DNA of 64,000 nucleotides from JANXQG01 sp963775975 (GTDB taxonomy: Bacteria; Planctomycetota; Planctomycetia; Pirellulales; Thermoguttaceae), in the NCBI GenBank assembly GCA_963775975.1, contig CAVZKX010000002.1, positions 1,364,001 to 1,428,000 of the forward strand, read 5' to 3'. The notes under the pieces are model-generated. The model had not been told where the DNA came from and made no database searches. It worked only from the letters and a program-made list of their open reading frames with translations. Below, piece after piece: positions 28,274 to 36,153 of the stretch. The number at the start of each line of letters is the position of its first letter. The stretch's first letter is position 1. A program made the position numbers and the translations under genes.

Positions 28274-29038
28274 ATGAAGTGGACAATTGCGATGTGCGGG
28301 GCGTGTGTGACAATGATTGCTGGCGCGGCGCCGCTGGCCATGGCCCAGGACGCGCCTTCTTCCGCCCCGCCGACGGCCCGAACGGCTGCGACTTCCCAGC
28401 CCAGCGCGGCCCCCAGCTTGCCATTGCCTCCGAACATGACGCTGCTGTTCGATGGCCAGACTCTGGCGGGTTGGAAGCAGATTCCGCCGGACCAGTGGAT
28501 CGTGAAGGATGGTGCGCTGGTGAGCTTGGGCAAGGGGCGGGGGGTCATCGCCACCGAGGGTCAGTACGGCAAGTACCGCGTCATCTTTGACATCCGTCAC
28601 GTCTCGGCGGAACCCAAGCGGGACCATCCCCCATGCGTGCTGTTCTTCTGCACCAATCCCGCGGAGAACGAGAAGCCGCGGGACATGCTGGGAGCTGTGC
28701 AATACATGGTACCGCAGGGCTTCCACTGGGACTACCGTCCCGGAAAGGGCAACGCGGGAAACGAATTCTTCACAACCATCGCAAAATCAAAAGCGAATCC
28801 GCGGCAGTGGAGCCGGGTGGAGTTGCTGGTCGACGCCGAGTCGGGCACGGCCCGCTTGGCCGTCGCACAGCCTCCAGGTGCGCCAGCGGTCGAGCTCTGC
28901 CGCTTCAAGGACCCCAAGGCGGGGAAGAAGGGGCCATTCGCCATTCAGATGCACAACGCCGGGCTAGTGGACGAATATGCCAACATCGCCATCGAAGAGA
29001 ATCCGAAGGTCGATGATCTGATAACCGTGCGGAAATAA
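28274..29038 (+). CDS. Secreted DUF1080 (3-keto-disaccharide hydrolase-like) protein
   Basis: A 254-residue exported protein. A GAGGAG lies seven bases before ATG 28274, which opens a signal peptide (MKWTIAMCGACVTMIAGAAPLAMA). A Pro/Ala/Ser linker precedes a concanavalin-like DUF1080 fold: LFDGQTLAGWKQIPPDQWIV, GKYRVIFDIRHVS, and NPRQWSRVELLVD. Characterised DUF1080 members cleave 3-keto-glycosides or bind polysaccharide, and the family is greatly expanded in planctomycetes. Its position next to an ECF/FecR-LamG unit and glycosidases suggests polysaccharide processing; the substrate is not evident. Confidence 0.85.
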   Translation: MKWTIAMCGACVTMIAGAAPLAMAQDAPSSAPPTARTAATSQPSAAPSLPLPPNMTLLFDGQTLAGWKQIPPDQWIVKDGALVSLGKGRGVIATEGQYGKYRVIFDIRHVSAEPKRDHPPCVLFFCTNPAENEKPRDMLGAVQYMVPQGFHWDYRPGKGNAGNEFFTTIAKSKANPRQWSRVELLVDAESGTARLAVAQPPGAPAVELCRFKDPKAGKKGPFAIQMHNAGLVDEYANIAIEENPKVDDLITVRK

Positions 29039-29131
29039 GCAGCCGTTGAAGTCGCTCTCCGCACGCGGCATAATTGGCGGAGAACCTTCTCGCTTAGAAA
29101 TTCCGAATCGATGTATTAACCGAGGAACGTC

Positions 29132-30211
29132 ATGCTCGCGTTTTATTTCGGCCGCCGAAAGTCTCTCCTGTGTCTATCTTTCATCGGCCTGTCGGTGGTT
29201 GCGTTCGAATGCGTGGCTCGGGAAGAGCGCCCCTCTTCACAAGTTCCGCTGATGGCTTTACTCAACCAGTTCACCGCTGCGGACGTGCCGGCTCTGGCGC
29301 CCTCGGAGAAGGCAGTTCCTGCACTCAAATGGGACAAGCCCATCCCGCCGAATCTTCCTGGAAGCGGCCTGGCGGAGCACCCGATGCTTTACATCGGTGA
29401 AGGCTACAACAAGATCTTCCTCGTCAATAACGGCAAGATCGTCTGGACCTACGCCACCGGAGGCGGCTGGGAGTACGACGATATCTGGATGCTCTCTAAC
29501 GGCAACATTCTCTTCACGCGAATGCAGTACATCGCCGAGGTGACCCCCAGGAAGCAAGTGGTGTGGCGCTACGATGCTCTCCAGGGGACCGAGATCCACG
29601 CCTGCCAGCCCCTCGGGCTGGATAAGGTCATGTTCCTACAGAACGGCAAGCCGCCCAAGCTCTTGGTGATTAACACGAACACCAAGGCCGTTAGCGTGGA
29701 GCACGATCTGCCCTACGACCCCGCAAGCGGCGTCCACGGGCAGTTCCGTCGCGTTCGCTACACGGCAAAAAGCACGTTTCTGGTCGCGTTCCTGAGCATG
29801 AACAAAGTGGTCGAGTTCGACAAGGATTTCAATTCGATCTGGGAGTACAAGGTCAACAGTCCGTGGGCCGCGATCCGGCTTAAGAACGGCAATACGCTGA
29901 TCACTAATGAGCGGGACATCAGCACGGTTGAGGTGACGCCCGACAAACAGGTCGCGTGGGAACTGAAGCCCTCGGATCTGCCGCCCGAGCACCGGTTCAT
30001 CAACACCCAGTCTTGCACGCGATTGGCGAATGGCAACACGATCATCTGTTCGCGAGGCAACGGCGGCCGGGGCCCGCAGCTTGTTGAAGTCACCAGGGAA
30101 AAGAAGGTCGTGTGGGTTCTGAACGACTGGGCGCATTTGGGTCCGGCCACCGCGGTTCAGGTCCTTGACGATCCGGGCATTCCCGAGAATCCGGGAGAAT
30201 CTGCGCACTGA
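29132..30211 (+). CDS. Secreted beta-propeller protein (PQQ/arylsulfotransferase-like repeats)
   Basis: A 359-residue protein with a GAGGAA ribosome-binding site and an N-terminal hydrophobic signal (SLLCLSFIGLSVVAF). Repeated blades contain a Trp-rich motif, e.g. GKIVWTYATGGGWEYDDIWMLSNGNILF, QVVWRYDA, SIWEYKVNSPWAAIRLKNGNTLI, QVAWELKPSDL and RLANGNTIIC. This pattern is seen in planctomycete propellers often named PQQ-like or arylsulfotransferase. No catalytic histidine could be assigned, so enzymatic activity is uncertain. It lies between the DUF1080 and GH39 genes on the same strand. Confidence 0.75.
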   Translation: MLAFYFGRRKSLLCLSFIGLSVVAFECVAREERPSSQVPLMALLNQFTAADVPALAPSEKAVPALKWDKPIPPNLPGSGLAEHPMLYIGEGYNKIFLVNNGKIVWTYATGGGWEYDDIWMLSNGNILFTRMQYIAEVTPRKQVVWRYDALQGTEIHACQPLGLDKVMFLQNGKPPKLLVINTNTKAVSVEHDLPYDPASGVHGQFRRVRYTAKSTFLVAFLSMNKVVEFDKDFNSIWEYKVNSPWAAIRLKNGNTLITNERDISTVEVTPDKQVAWELKPSDLPPEHRFINTQSCTRLANGNTIICSRGNGGRGPQLVEVTREKKVVWVLNDWAHLGPATAVQVLDDPGIPENPGESAH

Positions 30212-30374
30212 GATCCAGCGCGGGATCTTCCCCCAGGGCGATCGCAGATAGCTGCGACATGAACCTTGGCTTCCCGGAGGCCAAATGCGATTGCCTGAAT
30301 TTTCCCCCAGGTGAGGCCTCGCCCGAGAGACAGTGAGGGTCATCCCGGCACGGCACACAACAGGAGAACATGAA

Positions 30375-31735
30375 ATGACAAGCGATTCTCGTTCCGCGAA
30401 GTTTTCCTTTGTCAAAACCGCGGCGGCGGCTGTTACAGGGGCGGTGGTTTTGTCGCTCACCGCTTGTGTAGCTGTTTCAGCGCAAACGACCGCCCCTCAG
30501 CCGGATTTTGCCGTGACGATGACTGTCGATGCGGCACAAGTCAAAGGCGACATGAAGCCGTTCTACCGCTTCTTCGGCGCCGATGAATCCAACTACGCCT
30601 ACATGAAAGACGGCTTGAAGCTGCTGGGCGATATCGGCAGGCTCGGCCCGGCGCAGGCGTACTTTCGCGCGCACTTTATGCTCACCACCGGCGACGGCAC
30701 GCCGGCATTAAAGTGGGGATCGACCAACATCTACAGCGAAGATGCCAAAGGAAACCCCGTTTACGACTTCACGATCGTCGATCGCATCTTCGACGCCTAC
30801 CTGAAAAACGGCCTCAAGCCGTATGCGGAGATCGGTTTCATGCCCGAGGCCCTGTCAAACCACCCCGAGCCCTACCAGCACCATCTTGGTTCCGGCGCCG
30901 GCTGGGCCTATCCTCCAAAAAGCTATGATAAGTGGCGCGAACTGATCTATCAGTGGGTCAAGCATTGCGTGGAGAAATATGGAAAAACGGAAGTCGAGCA
31001 ATGGTATTGGGAAGTCTGGAACGAACCCAACATCGGCTATTGGAAGGGAACCAAAGAGGAGTTCTTCAAGCTGCACGACTACGCCATCGACGGCGTGAAA
31101 AAGGCGCTGCCGGCCGCGCGGGTCGGCGGCAGCGACTGCGCCGGCAGCGGCGGCAACTGGCAGCGCGACTTCATCAAGCACTGCCTGCATGGAACCAACT
31201 ACGCCACCGGCAAGGTCGGGACGCCGCTGGATTTCGTCTCCTTCCATGCCAAGGGGTCGCCCAGCTTCGTCAAAGGCCACGTCCGCATGGGCATTTCCAA
31301 TCAGCTTCGCGGGATCGACGAAGGATTTCGCATCGTCGCTTCATTTCCTGAAAGCAAGGACAAGCCGATCGTCATCGGTGAATCCGACCCCGACGGCTGC
31401 GCCGCCTGCACGGGCCCGCAGCTTGCGTACCGCAACACGACGATGTATTCGAGCTACTCCGCCGCGAGCTTCGGGCGCGAGTTGGACATCGCCGACCGGC
31501 ACGGAGTGAACCTTGAAGGCGCGCTGACGTGGGCGTTTGAATTTGAGAATCAGCCGATCTTCGCCGGCTTCCGCGTGATGGCGACCGCCGGCGGGATCAA
31601 CGTGCCGGCGTTCAACGTCTTCCGCATGTTGAGCAAGATGAGCGGCAAACGCGTCGGCGTCGAAAGCAGCGCGGCGGTCCCGCTGGATGACATCCTGCGA
31701 AGCGGCGTGCGCGTAGAAAAGCCCGAACGTCTCCG
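30375..31735 (+). CDS. GH39 beta-xylosidase-type glycosidase, main part
   Basis: Secreted glycosidase. ATG 30375 follows AGGAG by eight bases and opens a signal sequence (FSFVKTAAAAVTGAVVLSL). The barrel shows FYRFFGADESNYAYM, LKPYAEIGFMPEALS, the acid/base Glu217 in WEVWNEPNIGYW and the nucleophile Glu336 in PIVIGESDPDG. These are the two positions expected of GH39. A long Cys/Gly-rich loop (GGSDCAGSGGN) and DGCAACTGPQLAY follow. The open frame ends at 31760. After about 31720 the correct reading continues in the next frame, because one extra C in AAAGCCCG shifts it. Activity on xylo-oligosaccharides fits the neighbourhood but is inferred. Confidence 0.88.
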
Positions 31736-31737
31736 CG

Positions 31738-32091
31738 ATGGCCGCGATCGACGGCAATAAGTTGTTCGTCTTTGCGTGGCATTATCATGACGACGACGAG
31801 CCGGGGCTGACGGCCGACATCGCGATGTCACTCAAGAATCTGCCCGCCGCGGCGCAGCGGGCCGAAGTCGTGCAATATCGCATCGATCACGATCACAGCA
31901 ACGCCTACACCGCCTGGCAGCAGATGGGCTCGCCCAAAGCGCCCACGCCGCAGCAGGTCGTCGATTTGGAGCGCGCAGGACATCTGGGAACGATCGGCAA
32001 CCCCGAAACCGTGAGCATCACCGCGGGCGCTGCCAACGTGAAGCTGAAACTCCCGCGACAAGGCGTGTCGCTGATGGTGTTCACGTGGTGA
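31738..32091 (+). CDS. C-terminal beta-sandwich of the GH39 glycosidase (second frame)
   Basis: Continuation of the preceding enzyme after a one-base frame break. The readable sequence MAAIDGNKLFVFAWHYHDDD and the ending VSLMVFTW are the normal end of GH39 proteins: an immunoglobulin-like sandwich (VVQYRIDHDHSNAYTAWQQM, VSITAGAANVKLKLPRQG) that packs on the barrel. It has no signal peptide and no convincing own start, so it should not be read as a separate gene. Confidence 0.8.
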   Translation: MAAIDGNKLFVFAWHYHDDDEPGLTADIAMSLKNLPAAAQRAEVVQYRIDHDHSNAYTAWQQMGSPKAPTPQQVVDLERAGHLGTIGNPETVSITAGAANVKLKLPRQGVSLMVFTW

Positions 32092-32164
32092 TGCCCGCTG
32101 CTCGGTCCCCGGCGCAACCGACCGTTTCGAAGGGTCGTGGCAATTCCGCTGATGTGAGGACAAT

Positions 32165-33199
32165 ATGACTTCAAAACCTCGGGTGGCAATCTTAGGAACG
32201 GGCATCATGGGCGCCGGCATGGCGAGCCGGTTGCTTGGCCAGGGCTTTAGGGTTGCGGTGTATAACCGGACTCCCGAGAAGGCCGCCCCGCTTCTGCGGC
32301 AGGGAGCCAGAGTCTGTGTGTCGGCCCGCAGCGCGGCATGCGTCGCCGACGTGGTGATCTCCATGCTCGCCGATGATGATGCGTCGCGAAATGTCTGGCT
32401 CGGTGAAACCGGCGCGCTTGCCGGTGCAACGCCGCAGGCACTGCTGATTGAATCCAGCACCGTCTCGCCGGGCTGGGTTCGGGAACTGGCCGCGGCCTCT
32501 GCCGCGCGAGGCTTCGCGCTGATTGACGCCCCCGTCACCGGCAGCAAGCCGCAGGCGGCAGTTGGACAATTGCTGTTTCTCGCTGGCGGAGAGGCGGCGG
32601 ATGTGGAACGCGCCCGTCCCGTCTTGGAGGCGTTGGGCCGGGGCATCGTCCATCTTGGTACGCTTGGAAGCGGAGCGATGGCAAAACTGATCAACAATTT
32701 CCTCTGCGGCGTCCAGGCCGTCGCAATCGCAGAAGCATTGGCGCTGATCGAACGCACGAGCCTGGACCCCGCCAGGACGCTGGCCGTTCTGACCAAAGGC
32801 GCGGCGGGCAGCCCTTTGATCGAGTTGCTCTCGGTGCGGATGGCGAACCGGGATTTTGCCCCGAACTTCCTCCTCAGGCTGATGGCCAAGGATCTGAAGT
32901 ATGCGATCGACGAGGCGGAATCGCTGTCAACACCGCTCGCCACTGCGGCCGCTGCGCTGCAGACCATGCGTACAGCCATTGACCGAGGCCTGGGCGACAA
33001 GGATTTTTCGGCGGTGATTGAATCGGTGCGCACAGTAAAATCGAAAGCGCACCAGACCTATTGGGAGTGTCGGATCATGTTCAAAACGTGTTACACTGTC
33101 CAATCGCTGGGCGGTGCCGCACGATCCCGCGCACTCGATGGTGCTGAGGCGTCTGAAAGGCGAAGGCGTGCCGCGCATGTCGCCGCTGGCGACTCATGA
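32165..33199 (+). CDS. Beta-hydroxyacid dehydrogenase (GarR/HIBADH family) with anomalous tail
   Basis: NAD(P)-dependent oxidoreductase of the 2-hydroxy-3-oxopropionate reductase/3-hydroxyisobutyrate dehydrogenase family. The Rossmann start VAILGTGIMGAGMASRLLGQGF is clear. The substrate loop IDAPVTGSKPQAAVGQL and the catalytic lysine in GSGAMAKLINNFLCGVQA follow. Family members are about 290 residues and this one should end near ESVRTVK (about residue 298). The remaining 46 residues have no family resemblance and run antiparallel in logic to a cytochrome remnant read in another frame. The original stop codon has therefore probably been lost through a small deletion. It may reduce an aldehyde formed in sugar-acid catabolism with the following MFS and dehydratase genes. 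Confidence 0.85.
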   Translation: MTSKPRVAILGTGIMGAGMASRLLGQGFRVAVYNRTPEKAAPLLRQGARVCVSARSAACVADVVISMLADDDASRNVWLGETGALAGATPQALLIESSTVSPGWVRELAAASAARGFALIDAPVTGSKPQAAVGQLLFLAGGEAADVERARPVLEALGRGIVHLGTLGSGAMAKLINNFLCGVQAVAIAEALALIERTSLDPARTLAVLTKGAAGSPLIELLSVRMANRDFAPNFLLRLMAKDLKYAIDEAESLSTPLATAAAALQTMRTAIDRGLGDKDFSAVIESVRTVKSKAHQTYWECRIMFKTCYTVQSLGGAARSRALDGAEASERRRRAAHVAAGDS

Positions 33200-33281
33200 A
33201 TTGGATTCCAATGCAATCAACCTGCTGACGCGATGGATCAATGACATGCCGCCGGTCGATGCCCGCGGCCCCGGACACTGA
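33090..33281 (+). pseudogene. Remnant of a cytochrome c-type protein C-terminus
   Basis: In a frame different from the dehydrogenase tail it overlaps, this segment reads VTLSNRWAVPHDPAHSMVLR, then LKGEGVPRMSPLATHELDSN, then AINLLTRWINDMPP. The PxxSxxLxR...G.PRMPPLAT...D..A...L..WI pattern is the ending of planctomycete diheme/PSD1-type cytochrome c proteins. No haem-binding CxxCH or upstream domain survives. It is a 3' fragment left by a deletion that joined it to the dehydrogenase gene. Confidence 0.6.
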
Positions 33282-33292
33282 GCACGAAAAAG

Positions 33293-34225
33293 ATGACGCC
33301 CACGGCGCCAACGTCCCTACAGCCCGCAATCGAATCGCGCACCGTTCCGCGCTGGTCGATTGCTCTGCTGGTGAGCGCGGCGATTGCGATCAGCTATTTG
33401 GACCGGCAGACCCTGCCCTGGGCGATCAAGAACATCCAGGCCGATATTCCGATCAGCAACCAGGTGAAGGCCGCTTTGGATTCGGCCTTTCTCGTCACCT
33501 ATGGCTTGATGTATCTCGGCGGCGGTTGGCTGGTCGATCGGCTCGGCACGCGGCGGGGGTTCCTGCTGACCATGATCGTCTGGTCGCTGGCCTGCGCCAG
33601 CCACGGCCTGGCCGGCGGCGCGCTAATGCTGGCAGCGAGCCGCATCTTGCTCGGCGCGGGTGAAGGTGGCGGCTTTCCCGCGGCTACCCGCACAGTGGCG
33701 GAGTGGTTCCCTGTCGAGCAACGCGCCACGGCGATGGGCATCGTCAATGCCGGCACGGCCGTGGGCGGCGTGGCTGCGCCTCCGCTGATCACCCTCGTCC
33801 TCCTGCACGCCAACTGGCTGCAACTGGCCAGTTGGAGATGGTTGTTCTTTCTGACCGGCGGAGTCGGCCTGCTGTGGGCAATCGGGTGGTGGTGGATATA
33901 CTTCGCGCCGCCATCGGTCAGGGAAACGGCATCCACACGAGAATCAAGCGCAACGCTGCCGGAATTATTGCGTCATCGCGAAATTCTGGGCGTCATCGCG
34001 GCAAAGTTTTTTAGCGATGCAGCCTGGTATTTCTACATCTTCTGGCTGCCTAAGTATCTTTTCGATGCGCGTGATTTCGACATCCGACAGGCGGGCAGCG
34101 TCGGGTGGATTCCCTTTGCCGCATCGGGCGTCGGCTGCCTTTGCGGCGGCGGGCTTTCGAGCTGGCTGCTCGTGCGCGGCTTCACCGTCAATTTCTCCCG
34201 CAAGCTGGCGCTGGGCGCAGCGCGG
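33293..34225 (+). CDS. MFS transporter, anion:cation symporter type, N-terminal part
   Basis: Inner-membrane permease resembling ExuT/GudP-type carriers for sugar acids. Helix 1 carries AIAISYLDRQTLPWAIKNIQ and the A-motif is GGGWLVDRLGTRRGFLL. The helix 4-5 region is RILLGAGEGGGFPAATRTVAEWFPVEQRATAMGI, characteristic of this subfamily. About eight helices are encoded before a one-base break near 34215-34225 (GGGCGCAGCGCGG). After the break the frame runs out of register to 34279. The next entry gives the remainder. It lies directly before an enolase-superfamily acid-sugar dehydratase, which supports sugar-acid uptake. Confidence 0.87.
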
Positions 34226-34578
34226 CCCTCATGCCGTGGGTCATGCTCGTGCCGCAAATGCCTTCGGTGGCGTGGGTAATCGTAATCTTCAGCATGGCCT
34301 TCTTCGGCCAGCAGTCGTGGTCCACGCTGGTGATGATTCTCCCCACGGACCTCGTGCCCCACAATGCGCTGGGCAAGGTCGCCGGCCTCGTCGGCTTCGG
34401 CGGCGCGATGGGCGGCGTGCTTCTCGGCCAACTTGCCGGCTGGCTGCTCGACCACGGTTTCAGTTACACGCCGGTGCTGGTCGTCGCCGCCTCGCTGCAC
34501 GTCATCGCGTTTTTTGTTCTATGCCTAGCGGTACCGAATCTCAAACCACTTGTCCTCAAACCCGGCCTCGCCTCATGA
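34218..34578 (+). CDS. MFS transporter, C-terminal part (second frame)
   Basis: The last four helices of the preceding permease: LMPWVMLVPQMPSVAWVIVI, FFGQQSWSTLVMILPTDLVP, LGKVAGLVGFGGAMGGVLLG and TPVLVVAASLHVIAFFVLCL. Restoring one base before AGCGCGGCC joins FSRKLALGA to SAALMPWVM without a gap. Its stop codon overlaps the start of the dehydratase gene (ATGA), so the two are translationally coupled. Confidence 0.83.
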
Positions 34579-35753
34579 AAATCACGGAAATCCGCACCCG
34601 CGCCATCCAATGGACGGGCAAGACCGTTCCGCTGCCGCCGCACTTCTGCACCAATCCGATGGATGCCGTGGCGCCCATGCTGAGCGAGGCCACGATGGGC
34701 ACGTTCACGTTCCACGGCTGGCTGCTGGTGGAAATCTTCACCGACAACGGCCTGGTCGGCATCGGCAACGCCGCCCTCTCGCCGTTGCCGACGAAGCAGG
34801 TCATCGACCTTTATCTCAAGCCGCTGCTGATCGGCGCCGACCCGTGGGACACGGAATTTCTCTGGCAGCACATGTATCGCACGACGATGGCGTTCGGCCG
34901 CAAGGGAATCGCCATGGTCGCTATCAGCGCGGTGGATATCGCCCTCTGGGACCTGCTCGGCAAGTCCGCCAAGCAGCCCGTCTATCGTCTGCTCGGCGGA
35001 CGAACGAAGCCGAAGATTCCCGTCTATGCCAGCCGCCTGTATTCCACGCCGCTGGACGAACTGGCCCGCGAAGCGGCCCGCTACAAGAGCGAAGGCTACA
35101 AGGCGATGAAACTCCGCTTCGGCTGGGGGCCGGTCGACGGCGCGGAAGGAATGCAAAACAATCTCGCCCTCGTCCGCACGGTTCGCGAAACGGTCGGCGA
35201 CGGAATCGACATCATGGCCGACGCCTACATGGGCTGGAATCTCGATTACGCTAAACGCATGATCCCGTTGCTCGAAAGATACAATCTCCGCTGGCTGGAA
35301 GAGCCGGTCATCCCCGACGACATCCACGGCTACGCCGAATTAAAGCGATTCGGCCGCATCCCGATCGCCGGCGGCGAGCACGAGCACACCATTTACGGCT
35401 TCCGCGAGTTGATCGAGGCCCACGCGGTGGACTACATCCAGTTCGACACGAACCGCGTCGGCGGCCTGACTCAGGCCCGCAAGATCGCCGCGCTGGCCGA
35501 GGCGCATTCGATCCCAGTGATTCCGCATGCCGGGCAGATGCACAATTACCACGTCGTCATGGCCAGCCTGAATTCGCCCATGGCCGAGTTCTTTCCGCCG
35601 GTGGACGTGGAGGTCGGCAATGAGCTATTCTGGTATATCTTCAAAGGCGAGCCGCTTCCCAAGGACGGTTTCATCGACCTGGACGAAAACCTGCCCGGCC
35701 TCGGTCTGACCGTCGACGAACAGGCGCTTAAGAACTTCCAGATCACCGAGTAA
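34575..35753 (+). CDS. Enolase-superfamily sugar-acid dehydratase (L-rhamnonate dehydratase-like)
   Basis: A 392-residue mandelate-racemase/enolase superfamily enzyme, cytoplasmic, expected to dehydrate an aldonic acid to a 2-keto-3-deoxy acid. The start at 34575 overlaps the transporter stop codon. The N-terminal capping domain (MKITEIRTRAIQWTGKTVPL) is followed by the barrel: KLRFGWGPVDGAEGM, metal ligands in IMADAYMGWN, WLEEPVIPDD and AGGEHEHT, and a His base in PHAGQMHNYH. The FGWGP and AGGEHE motifs are those of rhamnonate dehydratases. The longer open frame upstream is just the transporter read out of frame. Exact substrate not proven. Confidence 0.9.
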   Translation: MKITEIRTRAIQWTGKTVPLPPHFCTNPMDAVAPMLSEATMGTFTFHGWLLVEIFTDNGLVGIGNAALSPLPTKQVIDLYLKPLLIGADPWDTEFLWQHMYRTTMAFGRKGIAMVAISAVDIALWDLLGKSAKQPVYRLLGGRTKPKIPVYASRLYSTPLDELAREAARYKSEGYKAMKLRFGWGPVDGAEGMQNNLALVRTVRETVGDGIDIMADAYMGWNLDYAKRMIPLLERYNLRWLEEPVIPDDIHGYAELKRFGRIPIAGGEHEHTIYGFRELIEAHAVDYIQFDTNRVGGLTQARKIAALAEAHSIPVIPHAGQMHNYHVVMASLNSPMAEFFPPVDVEVGNELFWYIFKGEPLPKDGFIDLDENLPGLGLTVDEQALKNFQITE

Positions 35754-35789
35754 TCAGCAGATACCGTCGCCCCCTGGAAGAGGATTAGG

Positions 35790-36131
35790 GCATGGGCGGT
35801 TTGCAGCAGAGTGGCAGGGCCTGGATTGCTCCTTATGCGGCTTCGAAGAATTTGATTTGCCTGCCAACGCGGCCGACTTCCGAGTGTGGCAGGTCTGCCA
35901 GGACAACGGAGTCATCCTGATCACCGGCAACCGGAACTCGGAAGCTCCGGAGTCGTTGAACTCGACGATCGGAACTCGCAACGGGCCGGAAAGCCTTCCG
36001 GCACTCACGTTGGCGAATGCGACACGATCGCGCGCGACCGACAGTACGCCCAGGTAATTGTTGAACGCTTGTTTGATACTCTGATCAATATCGAAATACA
36101 ACGCGGTACTGGGCGACTCTACCTGCCGTGA
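35790..36131 (+). pseudogene. 5'-truncated remnant of a small conserved PIN-like protein
   Basis: Readable sequence DFRVWQVCQDNGVILITGNR, then NSEAPESLNSTIGTRNGPES, then LPALTLANA matches the middle of a roughly 125-residue cyanobacterial/planctomycete family (VLLITGNRNxDGPESLEATI...SLPVFTLA). The ending ARDRQYAQVIVERLFDTL plus RGTGRLYLP is present but shifted by one base near 36020-36033, beside a GCGCGC run. The first 30 or so residues with the conserved acidic start are not found. I recall the family as PIN-like or DUF5615-like but cannot verify it. This 400-base gap holds no other gene. Confidence 0.55.
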
Positions 36132-36153
36132 AGCGGACGGATTTCATCGGGCT

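Noticed and set aside
30212..30374. Sigma-54 site TTGGCTTCCCGGAGGC upstream of the GH39 gene
   Set aside because: Spacing is right but the -12 TTGC element is absent; GG-N10-GC alone is common in GC-rich DNA.
34017..34574. N-terminal extension of the enolase-superfamily dehydratase
   Set aside because: The upstream codons are the MFS transporter read in another frame. The family start and an ATGA overlap place the real start at 34575.
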